64,000 bases of DNA, taken from Nansenia antarctica (Eukaryota > Chordata > Actinopteri > Argentiniformes > Microstomatidae). The position numbers and the translations under genes are program-made. The notes under the pieces were generated by a model. The model had not been told where the DNA came from and did not search any database. It was given only the letters and a program-made list of their open reading frames with translations. Below, in pieces: positions 1 through 12,794 of the stretch. Position 1 is the stretch's first letter, and every line of letters begins with the position of its first letter. Where the stretch lies: assembly GCA_963989245.1 (NCBI GenBank), contig OZ022340.1, forward strand, positions 33,436,710-33,500,709, in the 5' to 3' direction.

Positions 1-381
1 TGTACTCTTTTTACCGCTCCTCAAGATGAAATATCCTACTGGTTTTATTACATACAATATAGGCAGTGGTAAATAAGGCTTTCTTGGACATTTGTCTCAT
101 CATACTTTGCTTAACCCATTGAATTCAGTAGTCTCACAATAAAGTGTTGTTAGGTGAATTAAATAAACATCATTATTTTTACACCAACTCAAACATTGTG
201 CTTGCATGTCATCATAATAAGTGCGCTAAAAAAGGAAAACAAAAGATAAAACTTAAAAAAGAAAGAAAAAACACAGTCAGCCATTCCGAAATTCAAAATG
301 GTGGTTTGTGTATTGAATAGCTATGTACAAATACACATTCTTCTTCCTGGTGGGGGATATAGATATGGCATTTTGAGTTCT

Positions 382-412
<31 letters not shown>

Positions 413-791
413 AACACGCCTTGCGCTGGCCCCTCTCAAGAGCTCTCATTGGCAGATTTTTTTGCTATAATCCCACATCATGTGACCAGACACCCAACCT
501 CCCCCAAATGCAAACCTTAAAAAGGTGGACTCTGGGATGTGGCGTCAACAGGAAAAGAGTGGGAGATCATCACCAGAGATCATTTCAAAACAGACGGTCA
601 ATAATGAGAGGAGACAATTAACAACATACTACAACTATATTCTCACCATAATTGTGTGTATCTTTGGAAAAACATTGCTGTGACTTCCTAGCATGACGTC
701 ATACAAAGTCTACCTTTAACCGTAAGGAGGATGAATTCATGTCTAACCCTGACCCCTGACCCCATGACCCTAGACCCCATGACCTCCCGGC
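1..791 (-). other. Downstream flank and likely 3' UTR of the synaptogyrin gene
   Basis: No gene is seen. The stretch lies directly downstream of the synaptogyrin stop codon on the minus strand. A (GA)n run lies at 383-409. A minus-strand AATAAA reads out at 44-49 and could serve as a distant polyadenylation signal, but nothing here proves that. Confidence 0.3.
383..409. repeat. (GA)n microsatellite
   Basis: An uninterrupted run of GA dinucleotides. It produces an Arg-Glu-repeat open frame on the plus strand that is not a gene. Confidence 0.9.
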
Positions 792-3700
792 TCAGTAAGT
801 AGGGGGCTGGTACCCTTCGTCACCCTGGGGCTGGGTGAAGGGAGGCTGCTGGAAGCTGTCCTGCCCGCTGGATGGAAAGGGGGCGTAGGAGGTGGGGGTG
901 TAGGTGGTGGGGGTGTAGGTGGTGGGGTAGGGGGAGGGGTCGTAGGTGGGGGGGTAGGGGTGGGCTGCAGCGGGCTCGGCGTAGCTCTTGACCAGGTCGT
1001 CCACGCCGCGACGGTACCTCCCCAAGGCAAAGTAAGTCAGGATCCCCTGTCGACAAGGACGAAGGAAATCAAATCGAATCAAGCTTTATTTGTATAGCGC
1101 ATTTCTCACAAGAAGAGTGATTCAATGCGCTTCACATGATGACAGAACACGCAAGGGTCAAAGATCTGTACACTGTGCATCCAGGAAAACTCCCTTGCAG
1201 CCCTCTACTCATAGAGCGACTACTACCAGTTTGCCTACCAGCACACAGCAGCGGCCCCCAAAACCCCCCTCCCCCTTTCTTCTTTCTGCCCATCTATGTA
1301 TGTATCTGTCTGTCTGTCACATAGTTAAAAGGTTAAAGAGGGACTGTTTTTGTGTTTGATAGTGATTGACCCAGATACCGATACAACTATACCATAGTAC
1401 CGATAATATACAACTATTCTTGTGGGAAAGAAAATACTTTTAGGTGCAAAAATCAAGGTGCCAACCATTATGATTCCAAAGCCAAAAGGATGGGGTTGTG
1501 GCTGTCTTTACTACCAATTCTGACATGCAGCAAGCGGCTTTAAACTGTACAATTTTGAGAATGAGTCTTAAAATAACAGTCAATGCTGCGATTACCTGAT
1601 ACCAACAAAATAAATGAAAGTACATTCTAGTACAGGTTTAGGGTTACACAAGTGCAGGGGGGTATCCCATCAACGTCACTAAAGGAAAATCCAAGCTTAT
1701 TTTTCTATAACTCTCGCAAGACTCTCAATATAAGCCTGGATCGTCATTTAGCAGGGGTGCAAAGTGGTGATGGCCCAAAAAGGTGCCACATTTTTTTTTG
1801 GGCCTGAAAACGAAGAAAATGATCAATGCGCGGCTAACATTAACGGTGCTAAAGGGATATCGCTAGCACTAACGGTGGTCTAACAATGATGCGCGTGTAA
1901 GTAGCGGCAGCCCTGACCTTAACACCAGCAGAATTACTTCGAAATCAGTTTACTATGACTGTGTTCTCCATGCTGTCTGGAATTGTACCTAGCTGCCTGA
2001 AGCTTAAAGTTATTTCAACAGCAGCAGAGTTTAACAGACAGGAAGATTAGTTAGCTCGCGCATCATGTGACTTGGATGAGACTTAGACATCCCCCCCACA
2101 AAAAAATATTTTTAGCAGATCTACACGATTCACATGGATGACCTATTTTGAGATAAAAACGGCTAATTTAGGGTTAGCAAGTTTGCACCCCTGATTTAGC
2201 GACATTGATGGAATACCCCCCAGGACTTAGGGCTACAGGAAGGTGACAGGTGTAGTTGTGCGGTCCTCACCCAGGTGGCGATGGAGAAGAATGAGAAGGC
2301 GATGGTGGCGCGGGCTGCTTCCTGTGGTATGCCGCCCACGTTATGAGTACGACCCCATTGGCTGGCCAGCACGCAGAAACACACAAACCACAGGAACGTC
2401 CACGACCCTAAACACAACACAAAGGGATTCAACAGTTTTCCCAAATAAATGGGTCCAGGAACAGCGAGTCAGTTTCCTAACTGTTGTTTGTGCTCAATAA
2501 CGTGTCAACAAAAAACATTCTCTCAACACCTGCTTTCACAATCCACCATATGACTAAAATGGGTTTGCAATGGGTTGCAAAGCATTGACAAGGATTGGGT
2601 GAGTAATCCTCACTGCTACCTAATTAACTAGAACACTACTTTACATTGTTAGCAGGCTCACAAAACAAGCTGTGTCAGTTGACTAGCGTAGCGAGTGTGT
2701 CATTGATTTGACGACAACGCTGAAATGCATGTACATTTTTGGAAAGAAAAGTCTGAACATTGGCTGACTTGCGGACCAATTGACCAGACACATATGAGGC
2801 AAACAACACTATCTAAAGCTTGGTACACACATAAAGATAATCTGGCCGATTTTGCAAATGCCCGATTATCAGATGGATCTAAAGATTATCCTACAAGATT
2901 ATCCTGTGGTGTGCGGAGTCAATTTCTCCCGACAATCTGCTCGGAAAATGGTCGGGGCCGACAATATTAAACGTGTTCAATATTTACGATCAAAAGTCCT
3001 CTTGTTTGTGGGCGAAACTGACAACTCGCGAGTCCGATTGTGACGTGGAATGGAATGTAGCCAATGAAAAAGCGAGCTGACTGACGCGTCTTCTTCTTTT
3101 CGTTCTTCTGAACTTTATTTGCCGCGTCGCACGTCTGCCTCGTGCAGGTCAGTCAGGGTACTACTACCCTGATCACGCCAGATTTCTGGCTTGGGGGACG
3201 AGACTCTAGACTGTCATAGGACAGATCTTTATGTATGTGGAGTGCTGTATTGGGAATATCGGCGCACACCACACACAATACGATCAAAACTGTTCAATCC
3301 ATGATTTTTTATCTTCATGCGTGGGGTCTCTCTCAGATAAAAAACCTGTTAAGATTTAGAAAATCTTTATGTGTGTACCAGACTTTATGGAACTTGAGAA
3401 CTCAATACCAAATCAAAAGGCCCCCTCACCTGAGAAGCCCAGATCAGCCATGACAGCGTACTTCCTCTCCTGGGCGTTACTCATGAGGGGCATGTACGCG
3501 TCGAGCACCAGGAAACCCACGCATGCCAGGAACGCTATGACCCCGATGCCCACGGCGTAGTGACACGCAGAGTCGTTCTGGTTGAAGACGCACTTTGCCT
3601 CGGGACTGTGGGAAGGGTTGACGTATCCCTCCGCTGTGATACAGGCGAACACCACGATGGAGAAAACCTATGAAAGGACAAAAAGACAGGAAGGTGGGGG

Positions 3701-6354
3701 GAAAAGATGTTATGAGGGGTAGTGGTGGTCTACTGGATAGTGAGTTGGACTGGTGATCAGAAGGTCATGAGTTCAAGTCCCACCTGGGAACACCACCCTG
3801 GTGTGCCCTTGAGTAAGACACTTAGCCTAAGTTACTCACTGTAATCTCTAATTGTCAGTTTGAAAAAAGGAAATAAACGTCAACGTTGTTAAAAACACGC
3901 TCACTAGTCAAGACAAAATATTGCAATGCAATGGATTTGGTGAGTAATCCCCACTACTACCTAGTTAGCGCAGATTGATTGATTTTCAACAACGTTGACA
4001 TATATTTACATTTTTCAGAATAAAAGTCTGAACATTTTGATTGGTTGCCAACTTGTTCCCCCTTTCACCAGCTGCTGTCACAAATGGTTAATTTGGGCAC
4101 GAACACTGAACACTGGGCACGAACACTTTTGTCAAGCTGCCCTCGAACAGGAGGTACAGGACCCCGGCCGCTAGGACAAACAGACTGAAGGACAGCTTCT
4201 ACCACAGGGCCGTCAAGGCCCTGAACACAGAAAAGGCCTAAGTTCTGGGCCCAGGACAAGTCCGGACGGATTGTATGGCAGCTAGTGCTGAGGCACAAAC
4301 ATGTACATTTTCAAGCCTGCAAACTGTGACACTTTAAAAAAACACTTTAAAAAAACTGTGACACTTTAAAAAAAAAATGTGAAAAAAATACTTTCTTGTG
4401 AAATATGACAACCCTATTTGACTATCTGTGCAGTATAGTACAGTGGATTGTGTACATAGCCTCTATTGATGTAAACCAGCTCCTTACCTTCTTGTGATTT
4501 TATGCATCTATGCTTTTTCCAAAATGTGTTTCTTTTTTCCTTTCTTAAACACCAGGGGAGCCTCCCCTCCTAAATTTCGTTGTTTGGTACCTGTACTGTA
4601 ACAATGACAAATAAAGTCTATCTATCTATCTAATGTCAACAAAAACAAAGGGAAGGATTGTCTTGACTGGATTGAGGAGTAAGAACAGGAAGGGAGCAGG
4701 AAGTGACTTCATCCATCCATCTAATCTGTCTAAAGAGGTTCTCCATCTATACATGAATCAATTCTACTGTATCTGTCCAACTTTCCTTCTGTTTAAATCA
4801 ATCCGTCTATCGATTCATTCAACCGTCCATCGGCATAAACAACTCTACAAACTAAAAAAGTTTGGAAACGTTATTTCGGTCGATTATTCCTCCCCTTTAA
4901 TAATACCAACTGGTATTGTATTTTAGATCGTTGGAAAGACTGATTAGTCACCTTTAAAACGAGGTACAACTTGTAAGGATCATGCATTTGTGGAATGAGC
5001 AACACAGCTAAACGTGTGGGTAGCGGCCCCAAAAAATTTGCCAAAATCCCCTGCAATATTCTTCTGTTGGCACTTGAGGAGTTTAGTATGTTGTTGTTGT
5101 CATCATCATCATCATGAGCTCCAGACCAGCGCTCTGACAGCGAGCAGGAACGTCCACTCCTTGTCTCTTGTTTCGTTCCAGAGAAGAGCGGTGAAGAGTA
5201 GGCACCGTGCCAACATCACCAGGCCTGATGTCACCTCTCCTCATTACCCGCTGAACCATGTGACCATGTGACCATGACCATGTGACTGAGGCTGCCTGAC
5301 TTACTTCTGCTCTGACATACATATGACCAGACGTTGGTCTGCGGGAGTTCCACAAGAGAGAGAGAGAGAACTGGAACATTAGAAAGTGAAAGACAATGTG
5401 AAAGTCTGGAGCGAGCGAAATGGAGAGGGGGTGGGTGGGTGGGGGGCGAGGTTGAATGAGAAAGAGTGACTGTTGAATGCAAAGAGCTGAAAAAAAGAAC
5501 AACAATACATGGAACCAGTGAGAGACAGAAACCAGGGTGACTAGGTCCCTGTCACGGTTCCTGTCTATACTGTGTAGATCTACACTACAGGACCTGTCTA
5601 TACTGTGTAGATCTACACTGCAGGACCTGTCTATACTGTGTAGATCTACACTACAGGACCTGTCTATACTGTGTAGATCTACACTACAGGTTCCTGTCTA
5701 AACTGTGTAGATCTACACTACAGGACCTGTCTATACTGTGTAGATCTACACTACAGGACCTGTCTATACTGTGTAGATCTACACTACAGGACCTGTCTAT
5801 ACTGTGTAGATCCACACTACAGGACCTGTCTATACTGTGTAGATCTACACTACAGGACCTGTCTATACTGTGTAGATCTACACTACAGGTTCCTGTCTAT
5901 ACTGTGTAGATCTACACTACAGGTTCCTGTCTATACTGTGTAGATCCACACTACAGGTTTCTGTCTATACTGTGTAGATCTACACTACAGGACCTGTCTA
6001 TACTGTGTAGATCCACACTACAGGTTTCTGTCTATACTGTGTAGATCTACACTACAGGTTCCTGTCTATACTGTGTAGATCCACACTACAGGTTTCTGTC
6101 TATACTGTGTAGATCTACACTACAGGTTCCTGTCTATACTGTGTAGATCCACACTACAGGTTTCTGTCTATACTGTGTAGATCTACACTACAGGTTCCTG
6201 TCTATACTGTGTAGATCTACACTACAGGACCTGTCTATACTGTGTAGATCTACACTACAGGACCTGTCTATACTGTGTAGATCTCCACTACAGGACCCCC
6301 CTACGCCATGACATACACACACATAAATGTGTAATGGCTGTGTGTAATCTGAGT

Positions 6355-6407
<53 letters not shown>

Positions 6408-7804
6408 TGTGTAATGTGAGTGTGTTTGAGGGGTCTTTGGCACACATCACCAAGAGAGGGCTGGAGTGGGGGTGGGGGTGGGGGTGGAGTGGGGGTGGGG
6501 GTGGGGGGTATCGCCTTACTTCCCACCTCTCCTTGTTTATACTCCCAACAGTGAAGGGGGGGGGGGGCAGAGGGCACAGTCTGTCCTGGCCAAACGTATT
6601 TACATGTTGTGACACCAGCCATGCTTAATCACTGGGAGAACGTGGCTCCTATCTCCTCATCTGTTATTGTAGGCCTTTAAAACAGCACGAGGGCCAGGCA
6701 TGCTGGTGGCACGTGTAGAAACCCAATGCTTCTCTCCATGGCTAATGGAGGTGGCTAACCAACAGCTACTTCCCCCAGGCTAACCAACAGCTACTTCCCC
6801 CAGGCTAACCAACAGCTACTTCCCCCAGGTGATCAGGCTCATAAACAAGCCCACTGTAGACAATTGACTATCATCCCCAAGCACACCCCATACAGTATAC
6901 GGACTACCTAAACCTTAAGCTCACAGCCACTTTACTACTTGAACTATCTATTTTATTTACTATTTGTACTGTTAATTGTATCCTGTCTGATTTGTCACTT
7001 ACGTCCCGTACTATTGTCACTTTTTTTATTTTGAATTATGCCTATTGCCTTATCGTCTTGTGCTGCAAAGTCAGGAACCGAAGCCTAAGAATGTTACTCT
7101 CCTACACTCACTGGTGTAATGTGACGTAACAATACAACTTGAAGCCTTATCTCAGAACTCAGAGTCCAAAGAGTTTGACTAGGTGAGACTTTAGCCCCTT
7201 TCACACATAGTTACCCTGTTAGTTAAGTGGAATCCCAACCCGGGACCACCAGTGATTTTCAGCGTTCACACATGAGCTAAACACCGGTAGATTGCAGTGT
7301 TGTGCCTTTTCACACGTCCCGGGTCTGCGCGAGTGAATCACACGTTCAACTGGATGCAGAACTGGAACGTAGTAGATATGCATTAGAACGAGACAGGTGT
7401 GTGAGACTGCCATATACATATATCTGCCATATATCATACCTCTGTTTTATATGTATTTATCATCATATTTTTCACATTTATTTAACAGCAAGTCAACTCG
7501 TATTAGTTGCTTTCCATCACCAAGTGCGCTCGCCAACTAAAGCACTTGATTACCGTTGATATAAACATACTATACTAGTCCAAAAGCACAGTATAGAAGA
7601 ACTTGCTACAGGGCACACTGTGTTGTCAGCCTGAGTACGCACAGTTGAAGCCTCAGGGAAAAAAGTTTAAAAATGCAAAATGTTCCTTCTTGCGTGTAAG
7701 GTTCCAACGTGGAATTTCCAGAACTCTCCAGACAAATCAAATCACTCTCTGCCTAGTGACAAGTGACTGTTGAAGGGCTCACATACAGAGGATACATACA
7801 GAGG

Positions 7805-7869
<65 letters not shown>

Positions 7870-9501
7870 CAACACACACACCTCAACTTGCCTGTGGAAA
7901 GTCCCTTTCACAACCGCATAGTCGATAGCAATAGGAAACAGCCTGTTACCACAATAGTGCAAATTAGAAAAAAAGCACGGCTGGAACCAAGGTTTCAGAA
8001 GGCAGCAGACGTTAATGTTTTACGTCATATTAACAAAACATTTTGTTTCACTTCAAGATGTTTTGAAGTCAAAAGTCTGCATCCCCTTTTTCCAAATATC
8101 TACTTCTGCTTTTAAAACAATAACACCTGTTCACATTTCTTTCAAACAAGAAAGAAAGAAAAAAAAGAAGAAACTACCTTCTTCTAGCACGACGACTGCC
8201 AATGGCTCCAGGCCTGAGCATAAATGGCTGTTTCCTGCTACGACTGGTGGATAGATGATTCACTTACTTAGTCAAATGTATTTGTTGTAAGTCGCTTTGG
8301 TTGAAGGCGTCTGCTAAATGCCAAAAATGTAAATGTGAAATTGCTGTATCTGAGGCTTACAGTAGTAGTGCTCAAACCCTAACCCAACACAGATTTAGGC
8401 TAAGCCTATCATTTGCCATAGAAAGGGCCGGTTTCAGAGACAAGGCTAAAGCCTAGTCCTGGACTAAATCACACTTTCAATGTAAAATCTCCATTGAAGA
8501 TGTTTTTTAGTCTAGGATTAGGCTTAAGCATTGTCTGTGAAACCGGCCATAATGTCCATTGGAGATGCCTTTTAGTCTCGGGTTAAAGCTGCATCTCAGT
8601 CCTGGAAACCAATGTGTAACAGTGTAATGTCCAATGTCACACTGACGCACACAACCATGCATGTGGTCTAGTCCTAGTTATAAGTGACCAGATTTATAAA
8701 CATGTATTTAAACTCAACCACTGTTCGCAAAAAAAAAAAAAAAACGTCTGGCAACACATGTACGTCTTGGAACCAACAGAAGTTATAAACGTGAGTAAAC
8801 GTAGGTTCAAAAAGCAAATAAGGAAACACCTGGGTACAGCAAACCTGTGACACTAGATGGTGACGCACCGTAGATGGAGATAGTGTAGTCCTCTCTAACA
8901 TGGTTGTAGTTTGTTTTATTTTTATGTAATTAGATATGCAAGTGTAAAAAAATAAAGTAGCTCATGCCTTACAATAAACAACAACCGATCTGTCATGCAG
9001 CCTGTCTGAAACACAACCGATCTGTCATGCAGCCTGTCTGAAACACAACCGATCTGTCATGCAGCCTGTCCGAGCATGGCCCCTAGCAGCTGTGCTGTGT
9101 CATGCCACCAACTGCTCCACATGCATTATGAGAACAGCAATATTCACTACAGTCACTAAGCAACATCAGTTCATCTCAAAACACTGCTGTGGTGTTAAAA
9201 GTAACATTCAGGAAGATCGATATTTGCGCCAGAAATCTCTAATAGTGATTGGATACTTTAAGTAAACCTCGTCCCTTTCCATTTCCCAATCAATGTAGCA
9301 GCCTATGACTTCCCTGCAGCTCTCTCTTTGAAACCTTGGTCAATGAGTAACAACGTTTGGAGAGAAGTTCACCTTCCCACAATCACTCACCCAACTCAGG
9401 ATCCGCACGATAGTTTGAGGTTGTCGGACAAACTTGTTCAAGTCGAAGCCGCCTCCGGCGAGCGAAGCCCCGTACGCGCTGGCACCGCCCGTCTCCTCCA
9501 T
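792..9501 (-). CDS. syngr2: Synaptogyrin gene (SYNGR2-like), 4 coding exons
   Basis: Synaptogyrins are four-pass membrane proteins of synaptic-type and secretory vesicles. Coding exons in transcript order are 9501-9391 (ATG at 9501), 3667-3430, 2407-2271 and 1046-792 (TGA at 794-792). All junctions have AG acceptors and GT donors (gtgagt, gtgagg, gtgagg), the phases match, and the sum is 741 nt or 246 aa. Seen directly: the N-terminal GGGFDLNKFVRQPQT block, the EGY...CVFNQN loop, DAYMPLMSNAQERK before TM3, WTFLWFVCFC (TM3), AFSFFSI (TM4), then a Tyr/Pro/Thr-rich cytoplasmic tail ending QQPPFTQ...GYQPPTY. By family knowledge this tail resembles SYNGR2 more than SYNGR1 or SYNGR3. The tail has extra PTTYTP-type repeats that lengthen the protein slightly over the usual ~224 aa. 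The first intron (about 5.7 kb) holds a SINE, a Rex1 fragment and minisatellites. The paralogue assignment is less sure than the family. Confidence 0.88.
1056..1280. repeat. Retroelement fragments in synaptogyrin intron 3
   Basis: Two pieces are seen. First, 1065-1140 is a short interspersed-repeat end of the kind with AAGCTTTATTTGTATAGCGC that is common in fish. Second, 1160-1265 closely matches the 3' untranslated region of the L1/Tx1-type LINE found at 19800-19930: both contain the words GTGCATCC, GCAGCCCTCTA and TAGAGCGACTACTA in the same order. The second piece is therefore a relic of the same LINE family. The rest of the intron (1281-2270) shows nothing recognisable apart from a CCTAAACC-like AT-rich stretch. 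Confidence 0.55.
2560..2800. repeat. Dispersed foldback-type repeat, copy 1
   Basis: Shares words with 3890-4060, 29320-29480 and 44790-45045: TGACTAGCG, TCATTGATTTTCAACAACG (here degenerate), ACATTTTT followed by AAAAGTCTGAACATT, and TTGCGGACCAA. The copy at 44790-45045 shows the inverted-repeat ends most clearly. Probably a non-autonomous DNA element. Confidence 0.5.
3718..3862 (+). mobile_element. tRNA-derived SINE
   Basis: A tRNA-like head with an A-box-like segment (TAGTGGTCTACTGGATAG) and a B-box-like segment (GGTCATGAGTTCAAGTCCC) is followed by the tRNA-unrelated body with CCTGGTGTGCCCTTGAGTAA and CACTTAGCC, typical of fish SINEs. It lies in the large first intron of the synaptogyrin gene. 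The exact 3' end is uncertain. Confidence 0.7.
3890..4060. repeat. Dispersed foldback-type repeat, copy 2
   Basis: Matches 2560-2800, 29320-29480 and 44790-45045 (ACTAGTCAAGACAAAATATTG, TGATTTTCAACAACGTTGA, CAGAATAAAAGTCTGAACATT, TGGTTGCC). It runs directly into the Rex1 3' fragment at about 4070. Confidence 0.55.
4075..4633 (+). mobile_element. Rex1-type LINE, 3' end fragment
   Basis: Near-identical over most of its length to 37180-37681, the 3' end of the longer Rex1 copy. It covers the last codons of the reverse transcriptase ORF (LPSNRRYRTPAA region, then the RLKDSFYHRAVKALNTEK end), the 3' UTR with AGGGGAGCCTCCCCTCC, and the ending CAATGACAAATAAAGTCTATC followed by a short TATC repeat. 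It is 5' truncated, as is usual for LINE copies, and its first 50 bases are rearranged (GGGCACGAACACT duplicated). Confidence 0.85.
5556..6294. repeat. Minisatellite, 33-34 bp unit, about 22 copies
   Basis: A head-to-tail array with two unit types that differ by one base in length (…ACAGGACCTGTC… and …ACAGGTTCCTGTC…). Each unit contains the 14-bp perfect palindrome GTGTAGATCTACAC, or a one-base variant AGATCCACAC. The variants alternate in a higher-order pattern at about 5940-6180. It sits in intron 1 of the synaptogyrin gene. There are no unique spacers between units, so it is not a CRISPR array. Confidence 0.95.
6355..6515. repeat. (TG)n microsatellite and GGGGGT-rich tract
   Basis: A TG run at about 6355-6415, followed at 6463-6510 by imperfect GGGGGT/GGAGT units. 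Confidence 0.9.
6753..6830. repeat. 25-bp tandem repeat, 3 copies
   Basis: Three consecutive copies of a unit containing CTAACCAACAGCTACTTCC. The following AT-rich stretch (6840-7140) looks like a retroelement 3' tail but cannot be assigned. Confidence 0.85.
7809..7881. repeat. (CA)n microsatellite
   Basis: An uninterrupted CA run followed by two CACACACCTCAA units. It lies in synaptogyrin intron 1. Confidence 0.95.
8205..8338 (+). mobile_element. L2-type LINE 3' tail
   Basis: Contains GTAAGTCGCTTTGG, GGCGTCTGCTAAATGCC and AAATGTAAATG in that order. This is the same 3' terminal sequence that ends the longer L2-type LINE at 54320-54390. Only the tail is present. Confidence 0.75.
8426..8548. 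mobile_element. Short inverted-repeat element (MITE)
   Basis: A 123-bp near-palindrome. It begins GGCCGGTTTCAGAGACA and ends TGTCTGTGAAACCGGCC, with inner arms GCCTAGTCCTGGACTAAA and TTTTTTAGTCTAGGATTAGGC. Non-autonomous and with no coding capacity. No target duplication is clear. Confidence 0.7.
8981..9073. repeat. 32-bp tandem repeat, 3 copies
   Basis: Three copies of a unit containing ACAACCGATCTGTCATGCAG, about 320 bp before the first synaptogyrin exon as read on the plus strand (that is, inside intron 1). Confidence 0.85.
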
Positions 9502-9850
9502 GTCTGCTCCAAGTTCACCCGATCCACCAAGTCACAAGACCAGGGATATGTATTCGCTCTTCCTTGTGACTCGACTGACAGATAACTACTTCTTAACCAC
9601 CTTGTTGTTTACGTTACCGTGTTTCAATTTCCTGAAATTGAAAGAAGGACCCACCCATCTCAGGGAAGTCACCTTAGTGCGTAACGTTAGGTGAACTTGA
9701 TTTATGGGTCCGGTGTGGCGGCCGACGGAACACTTCCACATAGCTGCGCAAGTATATCCACCCGGCCTGCTGACGGAGGAACACTCCCACATAGCGGCCC
9801 TGCTGACGGCGCGGGGAGTAAAATAAGCGTATCGCTAATATTTTAGGGAT
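9502..9850 (-). promoter_or_regulatory. syngr2: 5' UTR and putative promoter region of the synaptogyrin gene
   Basis: This is the stretch immediately upstream of the synaptogyrin ATG on the minus strand. It has more CpG (CGGCGCGGGG, CGGCCGACGG) than its surroundings. No TATA box or exact start site can be fixed from sequence alone, so the call rests on position. Confidence 0.35.
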
Positions 9851-10017
9851 TGTCATTAAAGTGACCTACATAATGAAAAGTGTGTTATTGTGTATTATAA
9901 TTTACGAACGTAAATTATTCGAATGTGAACTATTCGATTGAACACTTTGGACAACAAGCAACAAATGGAGACAGAAACATATGATTGCTTTTTAATCGAC
10001 ATAAGAAACCTTGATAT

Positions 10018-11520
<1,503 letters not shown>

Positions 11521-11580
11521 ACATTTGATTTAAACCATTTAGCAGACACTTTTATCCAAAGCGATTTACAATTAGAGATT
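11521..11580 (-). mobile_element. L2-type LINE 3' tail (minus orientation)
   Basis: TTTAGCAGACACTTTTATCCAAAGCGATTTACAA is the reverse complement of the GTAAGTCGCTTTGG...GTCTGCTAAATG tail seen at 8300, 15900 and 54330. The remaining bases to 11836 hold no gene or repeat that I recognise. Confidence 0.6.
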
Positions 11581-12794
11581 AGAGTAATTTAAGGCTCCAC
11601 ATATCCTAGTTGTCAGGAAGACACCTTAAAAAAATGCTCATCCAAAAGATGATAATTGATGAACGCCTCTCAATGTACTAAAAAAGCAAGTGGGATTAAT
11701 GCAACATTATTTAATTCGGTAATTAAATCCATTAAGCAGTTATTATCATCGTCTTTTAAGGCCGGTTAGGTAAACTGGGAATTTACAGTTAGGTAGTAGG
11801 GCTCTGAACCAGGCCTATTTCAGACAACCATTGAATCCGCTTGTTAAGTCGTGACGTGTTTCCGGGTCCAACGTTGGCTGAGGCGCTGTCTTCGAAATGC
11901 CGAAATAATAATAATTAATTATATTTATATAGCTCTTTTCCGAGGCACAAATACCCTGACAATATGGGGAAAACGGGAAAGTATTGTGTCCCTTGTTGTA
12001 TGAATAGATCCGAGTCTAAAAAACGATTAAACTGTCATTCTACCGCTGTAGTGCAGTGGCTTAAGACCATATTTGAAAATAATGGGGACGCGCCGGACAA
12101 AAGCACCACATTTCCCCCATGTGCTCTACATCACCATAGATTTCCAAGGTGGCCGCCATGTAAAATCTATCAGTGCATATATCTCGGCTTCCAAGCCACT
12201 TAGAAGGTCAATCTTGGTGTCAAAATATACATTTTCTGGGTCAGAGAATGCATTAAAGCTATTGAGAATATCATTATGTGATTCATTTTTTTTTTTTTGA
12301 CCACTGCACTGACTGAGGCTGGTATCGCATCCTCTGGCACAGCTGACTCTTTCCTCAAAGCATCCCACCTCACTAGGACAAGACATGTCCACCAAGTGAG
12401 CGCTCTGGCACTGGGGAAGCTGCAGCAGGATGCCTTCTTGGACATGGTGACTGAGGGACCACGTGATGAGAGGATCAAAGAAGCTTGGAGACAAGATATG
12501 ATCACCAAGAGTCCAACATTCCAGTACTGGGATACCATCCTCAACTTGGAAATAATGGGTCTGATATTTGTACGTGCCCACAGAGAACAGGATTTCCCCC
12601 TCTATGTGGAGTCACTGAAGGCTCTCGTCCCATGGTTCTTCGCCCTTGATCACCAGAACTATGCAAGATGGATTCCTGTCCACATCCGCGACATGGAAAG
12701 CTTGCCCATGTCCATTCACAATGAATTTGAAGAACATGGTCACTGGGTTATTCCCAAGACCACAAACAGATTCTCAAGCATACCGATAGACCAG

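Noticed and set aside
298..621. Open frame with an Arg-Glu run
   Set aside because: Created by a (GA)n microsatellite; no family resemblance on either side.
5083..5505. 140-codon minus-strand frame starting in synaptogyrin intron 1
   Set aside because: Low-complexity runs of Met and Thr from a CAT repeat at 5098-5116, and no splice context linking it to the gene.
5556..6294. Regular short repeats that resemble a CRISPR array
   Set aside because: The units run head to tail with no unique spacers, no cas genes are near, and the setting is eukaryotic. It is a minisatellite.
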